DNA from: Temnopleurus reevesii
Lineage: Eukaryota > Echinodermata > Echinoidea > Temnopleuroida > Temnopleuridae
Assembly (NCBI GenBank): GCA_036244855.1
Contig: BQKZ01000626.1
Location: forward strand, 11,086 to 75,085
DNA: 64,000 nt
Direction of reading: 5' to 3'
The notes under the pieces were generated by a model. That model did not search any database, had not been told where the DNA came from, and saw only the letters and a list, made by a program, of their open reading frames with translations. The position numbers and the translations under genes were made by a program. Within the stretch, counting starts at the first letter, position 1. The number at the start of each line of letters is the position of its first letter. This document shows positions 61,501 to 64,000 of this stretch, one piece after another.

Positions 61501-63407
61501 AACCATATTTTCCCTTTATCTTCTTAAGTTTCTTTGAGTATTTAGGTTGATCTTTTAAACTCTTAATATGTATACACATTACCCCAACCATTAAACCAAG
61601 TACGAACACTTATCAAATATCACTTCTCAAAATAAACCTCACGCAATTTTATATTGCTTAACTTTTATAAATTCATTCAATTTTGTGTCATTTCATAAAA
61701 TATAAATTCTATCTTCATCTGATAGTTAGGCTACTGATACTGCATGTCTTGTCTCTGAACCCTCTATCCCCTCTCTCCCTTCTCCCTGCTTCCTCCTCCT
61801 CCTCCCTCCTCCTACCTCCTTCCTCCCTTCCATCCCTCTCACCCTGTAACCTTTCCCCTGGTATTTGAATGTATTTAAAAGATTGTGTTAACTTCATGCC
61901 TGGACACATCACCCTTTATACCTACAATTTTGTGCCCCAAACTCTGACACAGGGCATTCCAGCTCCCAAAGCCACCCGCCCCACAACCACGTTGCGCACA
62001 TGTTTGGGGAGTGCTGCAGGACTACAGCATGGAAAAACTGCCATCACCCGCAGTGACCCAGTTCTTCAGGGGATCAATTATCTTGCCACTAAAATTAACA
62101 ATTGAATTACCAGCATCTCACAGACACTCTTATCCTCTGCAACATATCATTTTTAATGTTTCCATACAACATGTGTTTCCTACTTCCTGTCACATACGAA
62201 GGTAACCATACTGCAAAAAAGAGAAGTTCAAGACTTAACGCTTTATTTTGTGTCAGACGTTTTTATATGTCATCAAATTTGGAATAGGATTGGATCTGAA
62301 TCCAAATTGTTTTTATTGTTTTCGTATAAAATGTGTTTCCTTCTTCAAAAGAAATCTGGTACATACTGAGATAACCATACTGCAAAACGAGAATGTGATT
62401 TGATTTTCAGTTAGAGTCTTATGCTTTATTTAGAGGTAGACAGTGATATGTCATCAAATTGGGAATAGGATTGAGTTTCAAACCAAGTCTATGCATCAAT
62501 GTAATCGGTGTTTTGACTCACAACTTCATGACTCTCTTCTCATTTACCAGTGGTTAATATATAAATGGCTATGTCTAGACAAAAGTTCTTTCTCTAAGTG
62601 CACTCTAATCATTCCCACATTTGTCAAGCCTTTGCAATTGATCATTTCATAAATACCCGGTAATGAATCTGTCACCTTCACAATTGAAGGTAAATTTCTC
62701 TCTCCATAAGCATCAATTCCATCTCTGTTAAAACATTCTGAATGTATCAATAATTGACAGGCCTATCCCATAAACATGTACATGAATTCTGCTAAGACTA
62801 ATTAATTTTTTAAAAACTTTTTGAAAAATTTTGTCAGTTTTAAGTAAATGCTGTTGTCAAAAATTCTCATGCTTTCCTAATTTTCCTGACTAAGACAAAA
62901 TATAAGCAAATTAGCCAAGTATTACTGTATGTATTTTGTCTGGATTGCCCTGATATTCGTTAACAGTTCCTATGTCCTGATCAAGATTTTTTTAATTCAG
63001 TACATTTTCCTGATACCAAAATAATACCCCTACCCAACCCAATATCAGTAGAAGTCTTTCATAATTGTCATAAGTACTTGCCTTGCATCGTAGAAAGAAT
63101 AGCATGCGAACTCTTCCACCTATATTTTCATCTATTGGCATCAACCTTCTCATGAAGTATCCTGATTTGAACGTCTTTCCAATATTAACAGGTATGTATA
63201 AGGACAAATTTTATAAATTCTATATCATAATACTTACGCATTGTATTTTTGCTGGAGAAGCCTGTACTCCTCCCTGCATTCGTCCAATTCATTCTCTGTG
63301 TAAAGAGTACTCTGTAGGAATTCGCTCTCCATCAGGTTAATCCTCTGCTTGCTCTGCTCCACTCGTTGCTTCAGAGTGTAGTACTGTTCCTTGCTGCAAC
63401 CGCACAC
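14994..63407 (-). CDS. BEGAIN: BEGAIN/TJAP1-family coiled-coil scaffold protein, 5' end beyond window
   Basis: Six minus-strand exons (63238-63407, 46860-46926, 40787-40819, 28943-29050, 19026-19112, 14994-16349) join in frame to 606 residues. The first ~150 form a coiled coil (RVEQSKQRINLMESEF; LHEINQDLEERILDV; KLLDTKFEINKLEEKN). Then come the family's conserved RYKKDCDLAVQLLQC, LPQDLQYYVHQIM and VPAHVVARAM; from memory vertebrate BEGAIN and TJAP1 have closely similar DCNLA(A/V)QLL(Q/K)C and VPT(C/S)VIA. The remaining ~430 residues are disordered, rich in S, T, P, D and E, with one CVKC, three LLDL/LVDLS-type motifs and a C-terminal QTSV. BEGAIN binds the guanylate-kinase domain of PSD-95 at synapses; TJAP1 is at tight junctions and trans-Golgi. 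This gene probably represents the state before the vertebrate paralogues split. The WDR25 neighbour supports the BEGAIN name. Human BEGAIN is about 593 residues from memory. Confidence 0.85.
16350..17080 (-). other. Intron before the last exon, proximal part
   Basis: AT-rich intronic DNA; nothing recognised apart from the acceptor. Confidence 0.5.
17081..17121. repeat. Perfect 12-bp inverted repeat containing TAATTA
   Basis: GGTAATTAGATT (17081-17092) and AATCTAATTACC (17110-17121) pair perfectly around a 17-bp loop. Each arm carries a homeodomain-type TAATTA core. It is a possible regulatory site; no function can be shown. Confidence 0.5.
17566..17990. repeat. Long imperfect GAT microsatellite
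   Basis: Over 400 bp of GAT with AAT, GGT, GAC and GAA interruptions. All frames stay open, giving Met-, Asp- and His-rich ORFs on both strands; these are low-complexity artefacts inside the last intron. Confidence 0.95.
18640..18962 (+). mobile_element. Inverted-repeat element, family E, near complete
   Basis: It begins GGCCAAGAAAAAAAATTGGT and ends with GGAGGGCATCCAACAATTAT then CTTGGGGCC, imperfect inverted copies. Relatives: 24500-24735, the right ends at 3545, 20535 and 20840, and probably 50545-50770. No protein-coding capacity. Confidence 0.65.
19026..19112 (-). CDS. BEGAIN: BEGAIN-family exon: conserved DCDLAVQLLQC segment
   Basis: The acceptor is TTGTCAACACAG and the donor CAG|GTATGT. 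Its 29 codons, phase 0 at both ends, read NRYKKDCDLAVQLLQC then TPSGAYMQHKVSQ. This is the family's most diagnostic stretch. Confidence 0.92.
19365..19745 (+). repeat. Dispersed ~400-bp repeat, family D, copy 1
   Basis: It shares with 29322-29743 CAGAAAGTGATGT, GGGGGAGCGTCGGCC, GCGATCGGTGGTATTGTCTG and TTTTGTACGTGAAGCATGTT. The core is much more GC-rich than its surroundings. I do not recognise the family. Confidence 0.85.
20112..20163. repeat. CAT trinucleotide microsatellite
   Basis: About 17 CAT-type units with a few substitutions at the start. Confidence 0.95.
20515..21122 (+). repeat. 306-bp tandem duplication
   Basis: Unit one (20515-20820) and unit two (20821-21122) both begin TTGAGTGAAAAGC. 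Shared landmarks include CATCTAAACACTTTT, GAAGAACAGCCTCT and GATGTCAATTATCCACTCT. Each starts with the right end of a family E element. Confidence 0.9.
21123..23902. other. Intronic DNA, no gene recognised
   Basis: AT-rich sequence in the 9.8-kb intron between the 19026-19112 and 28943-29050 exons. A poly-C run lies at 22523-22534. Short ORFs here lack domains and splice context. Confidence 0.5.
23903..23976 (-). mobile_element. SINE 3' fragment
   Basis: The TAA repeats and the minus-strand segment GAGCACTCAGCAGAGTGGAT followed by GCGCTATATAAATTGC match the 3' end of the SINE at 6440-6735. Confidence 0.8.
24500..24735 (+). repeat. Family E element, partial copy
   Basis: The left end GGCAAGAAAAAAAATTGTTT then GGATGACCTCCAATGC matches the 18640 element's terminal repeat. 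The interior TTTTTCAAACAAAACTTATGC and GAATGTCTTTTCA also match 18640-18962. Confidence 0.6.
25373..25400. repeat. CCCT tetranucleotide repeat at the gap edge
   Basis: Seven CCCT-type units run directly into the assembly gap. Confidence 0.95.
25401..26188. other. Assembly gap (788 N)
   Basis: A run of N. Reading frames crossing it are meaningless. Single unresolved bases also occur at 13649 and 33780. Confidence 0.99.
26189..28104. other. Intronic DNA, nothing recognised
   Basis: AT-rich intronic DNA after the gap. No domain-bearing ORF or repeat that I could tie to the families in this window. Confidence 0.4.
28105..28155. repeat. CT dinucleotide microsatellite
   Basis: An almost pure CT tract of about 50 bp. 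Confidence 0.95.
28254..28316. repeat. Short ~30-bp tandem duplication
   Basis: ATTTAAGAAATAAATAGCTT followed by ATTTGC occurs twice in direct succession. Confidence 0.85.
28943..29050 (-). CDS. BEGAIN: BEGAIN-family exon: coiled coil, third segment
   Basis: The acceptor is TATCATCCAG and the donor AAT|GTAAGT. Its 36 codons, phase 0 at both ends, read AAAYEKEKQALNREVLTLSQ then KLLDTKFEINKLEEKN. The heptad pattern and KLEEKN align with KLSEDN of the vertebrate proteins. Confidence 0.9.
29322..29743 (+). repeat. Dispersed ~400-bp repeat, family D, copy 2
   Basis: Second copy of the repeat at 19365-19745, with matching landmarks across its length and an extra segment near 29415-29450. It starts about 270 bp from the 28943-29050 exon. 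Confidence 0.85.
29744..31170. other. Intronic DNA, nothing recognised
   Basis: AT-rich. The minus-strand ORF at 29899-30252 has no recognisable domain, and nothing links it to the gene. Confidence 0.4.
31171..31470 (-). mobile_element. tRNA-derived SINE, minus-strand copy
   Basis: On the minus strand: TAGTGGTGTAGTGGTTCTGA, CTCTCGCCTTTCAACCAGAG, a degraded B box, and an AT-repeat tail at 31171. It matches 6440-6735. The ORFs at 31182-31412 and 31393-31767 are read through it. Confidence 0.85.
31471..36489. other. Intronic DNA between SINE copies
   Basis: Five kb without a recognisable gene. A G run lies near 34731-34742 and a C run near 35330-35340. A short motif, CAGATTGGGGTG(G/A)CATTTTG, repeats near 35290 and 35490. 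Confidence 0.4.
36490..36879 (+). mobile_element. tRNA-derived SINE, diverged copy with internal insertion
   Basis: The head TGGTGTAGTGGTTCTGACTC and the middle CACTCAACCCAGGTGAGGTG match 6440-6735. About 100-130 bp of extra sequence precedes the tail (CTGCAGAGTGGATAAG, TATATAGATTGC). Confidence 0.8.
36880..40146. other. Intronic DNA, nothing recognised
   Basis: AT-rich sequence in the 11.7-kb intron preceding the 28943-29050 exon on the minus strand. I found no exon or repeat. Confidence 0.4.
40147..40243. mobile_element. 97-bp hairpin element
   Basis: The left arm (40147-40184) and right arm (40207-40243) are inverted copies with a few mismatches. Both carry AACAATTTGTTA at the outside and TAGTGACAGTTGT inside. 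It lies about 540 bp from the microexon. Confidence 0.65.
40787..40819 (-). CDS. BEGAIN: BEGAIN-family 33-nt microexon
   Basis: Acceptor CATTTTCTTAG and donor CAG|GTAATAG enclose exactly 33 nt in phase 0, encoding ERETQLLYEDQ. It is glutamate-rich and fits a coiled coil. Without it the flanking exons align ungapped with vertebrate BEGAIN (ILDV-AAAYEKEK against LYRM-GQHYEEEK, from memory). It is therefore an insertion and could be an alternative cassette. Confidence 0.7.
40820..42720. other. Intronic DNA flanking the microexon
   Basis: No exon recognised. At 42065-42160 an ACTTGCC(C) motif recurs three times, inside a cysteine-containing ORF (41994-42215) of unknown meaning. Confidence 0.35.
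42721..42863. mobile_element. MITE-like element, family B
   Basis: Terminal inverted repeats of about 32 bp (CCTGTATTCCAATAGTGAGG then TTTAACTTAACC; the right end mirrors it as AACCTCGCTATCGGAATACG). The interior is itself largely palindromic. A degenerate relative is at 12977-13065. Confidence 0.8.
42864..46859. other. Intronic DNA, nothing coding
   Basis: No exon recognised. It holds a G run near 45080-45090 and a CCCT repeat at 46145-46168. Confidence 0.4.
46860..46926 (-). CDS. BEGAIN: BEGAIN-family exon: coiled coil, second segment
   Basis: The acceptor is CTTTCTCTTTACAG and the donor GTG|GTGAGTATA. Its first base completes the Ala codon, and 22 codons follow: LEKSHQELHEINQDLEERIL then DV, ending in phase 0. 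INQDLEE matches INQELED of vertebrate BEGAIN. Confidence 0.87.
46927..49657. other. Largest intron, distal part; purine-rich tract
   Basis: Start of the 16.3-kb intron. The plus strand is markedly purine-rich at about 49070-49400; the ORFs there (49022-49438 minus, 49232-49478 plus) follow that bias and show no domain. Confidence 0.4.
49658..49870. mobile_element. MITE-like element, family C, copy 1
   Basis: Starts CTGTGAACGCCAATAATTTT and ends CAGCTTTAACAGTA, imperfect inverted termini. It shares TTTTAGCGAATTCACTGAAT and ATTCATGGTTGCGAA with copies at 52858 and 55257. Confidence 0.75.
50545..50770. repeat. Probable family E relative
   Basis: CACTCAAATTGAAAAGTCAC, AACCTGAAAAGTCATTTT and GAGGGCAGCCAAATAATTAT resemble parts of the family E elements in mixed order. 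Highly diverged. Confidence 0.35.
50771..52857. other. Intronic DNA with a complex, non-repetitive block near 50.8-51.3 kb
   Basis: No coding evidence. The block at 50795-51320 looks less degenerate than its surroundings, with many AT-core sites (TAAT, GATAA, CAATTG). A regulatory role is a guess. Confidence 0.3.
52858..53069. mobile_element. MITE-like element, family C, copy 2
   Basis: Starts AATGTAAAAGCCAATATCTT and ends TTTCAGCTCATACAGTA. It shares TTTTTAGCGAATTCACTGAA and ATGGTTGCGAAATTTG with copy 1. Confidence 0.75.
53200..53275. mobile_element. 76-bp hairpin element
   Basis: AACCAATTGAGTACTGGATC at the left and GAATTCAGTACTCAATGGGTT mirrored at the right give about 21-bp arms with three mismatches and a 34-bp loop. 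A TTAA precedes the left arm. Confidence 0.65.
53914..54060. repeat. GACAGGT/GGCCAC compound repeat element
   Basis: CAAACCTGTCTACAGAGGCC, AAGTGGCCACTGTAGA, GGTGGCCTCTATATAGACAG and AAGTGGCCACTGCAGACAGG recur in alternating orientation. Similar dispersed sequences are, in my recollection, common in marine invertebrate genomes. Confidence 0.75.
54061..55256. other. Intronic DNA, nothing recognised
   Basis: AT-rich, with A and T homopolymer runs near 54363 and 54502. Confidence 0.45.
55257..55452. mobile_element. MITE-like element, family C, copy 3
   Basis: Starts TACTGTAAAAGGCAATATTT and ends TTTTCAGCATTAACAG, the clearest terminal inverted repeat in the family. The middle has TTCACTGAATTTCAGACC, as in the other copies. 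Confidence 0.8.
55453..57984. other. Intronic DNA, nothing recognised
   Basis: No domain-bearing ORF. Some mixed-sequence blocks (55830-56060, 57300-57480) could be regulatory, but nothing in the window tests this. Confidence 0.4.
57985..59170 (+). repeat. Degenerate six-unit tandem array, ~165-250 bp units
   Basis: The motif CATGACACATTCATGTCCTT then CGATCTGCCC recurs near 58078, 58243, 58425, 58674, 58858 and 59020. Each is followed by GGAAAATCAGGTAGATGCT-like sequence and a pyrimidine-rich linker. A CT microsatellite expands the linker at 58545-58606. Confidence 0.85.
59171..61750. other. Intronic DNA, nothing recognised
   Basis: AT-rich DNA without recognisable exon or repeat. Confidence 0.4.
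61755..61860. repeat. Polypyrimidine tract
   Basis: About 100 bp made almost only of C and T on the plus strand, with CTCCTCCTCC repeats. It could form triplex DNA. Confidence 0.85.
62145..62490. repeat. ~170-bp tandem duplication
   Basis: Two units share ATGTGTTTCCT, TAACCATACTGCAAAA, TATGTCATCAAATT and GGAATAGGATTG at an offset of about 170-180 bp. Confidence 0.8.
63238..63407 (-). CDS. BEGAIN: BEGAIN-family exon: start of the visible coiled coil
   Basis: The acceptor is TTTATTGTTACAG and the donor GC|GTAAGTA. The exon starts in phase 0 and ends two bases into an Ala codon (170 nt). It encodes VCGCSKEQYYTLKQRVEQ, LMESEFLQSTLYTENELDE and LLQQKYN(A). Earlier exons must lie above 64000. Confidence 0.85.
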
Positions 63408-63521
63408 CTGTAACAATAAACAGAAAGAGAATATATGAACATCTATGTCATTATATGTATATTCTGCAGTGGAAAAAGCAATAAAATCAAGATTCAATAG
63501 ATGAAGGAGGCATTTTAGATC

Positions 63522-63605
63522 ATTCTCCTTCAGATAAATCTTCTGTTTGCTTTGCTCCACTCATTGCTTCAGAGTGTAGTACTGTTCCTTGCTGCAACCG
63601 CACAC
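63522..63605 (-). pseudogene. Degenerate partial copy 2 of the 63238-63407 exon
   Basis: Directly 5' of the real exon, 198 bp away. It keeps the acceptor TTATTGTTACAG and the reading VCGCSKEQYYTLKQ, then an in-frame TGA and VEQSKQKIYLKEND. No donor follows, so it cannot encode a normal internal exon. Confidence 0.85.
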
Positions 63606-63739
63606 CTGTAACAATAAACAGGAAGAGAACTTATGTAAATCCAGGCTTGCAATTGATGTAATTTATTCCTATATTATGCTGTAGATACAGCAATAAAATA
63701 AAAGTTAAATAGATGCAGGAAGCATTCTAGATCATTTCC

Positions 63740-63818
63740 ATCAGGTTTATCCTCTGCTTGCTATATGTTATATTTGCTTCTTCAGAATGCAGGACTGTTC
63801 ATTTCTGAAACCGCACAC
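63740..63818 (-). pseudogene. Degenerate partial copy 3 of the exon
   Basis: A further 213 bp upstream. It reads VCGFRNEQSCILKKQI then stop. The acceptor-like TTGTTTGTTACAG is kept. It is closest to copy 4. Confidence 0.75.
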
Positions 63819-63917
63819 CTGTAACAAACAACAGAAAGAGAATAGGGTAAATCCTGGCATGCAATTGATGTCCTAATTGCAGTAGGAAAAGCAATGAAAT
63901 ACAACTTCAATAGATGC

Positions 63918-64000
63918 AAAAGGTATTCTAGATCATTTTCCATAAGGTATATTCGCTGCTTCTTCCGACTGCAGGACTGTTCATTTCTGAAACCGTACAC
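63918..64000 (-). pseudogene. Degenerate partial copy 4 of the exon, cut by the window edge
   Basis: Reads VYGFRNEQSCSRKKQRIYLM then ENDLEY from the last base of the window. It has no stop in this part but runs into spacer sequence shared with copy 2 (LLHLL..FIAFPTA) without a visible donor. Its acceptor is outside. Confidence 0.7.

Noticed and set aside
1..64000. CRISPR arrays, rRNA, intact tRNA genes, bacterial operons or defence systems
   Set aside because: None seen; repeats are dispersed or tandem eukaryotic elements and the genes are spliced.

Overview
The window is animal nuclear DNA: AT-rich, with spliced genes, long introns and many dispersed and simple repeats. The two genes, the tRNA-derived SINEs with a GCGCTATATAAAT-type 3' end, the many TACATGTA-type palindromes and the long GAT microsatellites suggest a marine invertebrate deuterostome. 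An echinoderm, probably a sea urchin, is my best guess; the species is an inference. I see no bacterial features, CRISPR array, rRNA or intact tRNA gene.

Layout. (1) 1-6.4 kb, plus strand: the 3' part of WDR25, a WD40 protein related to the splicing factor CDC40/PRP17. Five coding exons (1336-2258, 2973-3103, 3726-3896, 4540-4680, 5392-5625) join in frame to 532 residues ending in a seven-bladed propeller. A likely 3'UTR intron follows six bases after the stop codon. (2) 6.4-14 kb: intergenic DNA between convergent genes, holding a SINE, a large foldback element, a cluster of short inverted-repeat elements and microsatellites. (3) 14-63.4 kb, minus strand: the 3' six exons of a BEGAIN/TJAP1-family gene (63238-63407, 46860-46926, 40787-40819, 28943-29050, 19026-19112, 14994-16349). 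They join in frame to 606 residues: a coiled coil, the family's conserved segment, and a long disordered tail ending in a PDZ-ligand-like TSV. The introns span 2.7-16 kb and carry most of the repeats. (4) 63.4-64 kb: three decayed tandem copies of the start of the 63238-63407 exon and its acceptor. An assembly gap of 788 N lies at 25401-26188, beside a CCCT repeat.

The 5' exons of both genes are outside the window or not recognisable. The two genes have no known shared function, but the tail-to-tail order WDR25 / BEGAIN matches, from memory, human chromosome 14q32.2, so this looks like old conserved gene order. I found no new biochemical system. The best leads are the 33-nt microexon inserted in the BEGAIN coiled coil, the tandem array of partial exon copies with duplicated acceptors, the predicted PDZ ligand and several hairpin-forming repeat families.
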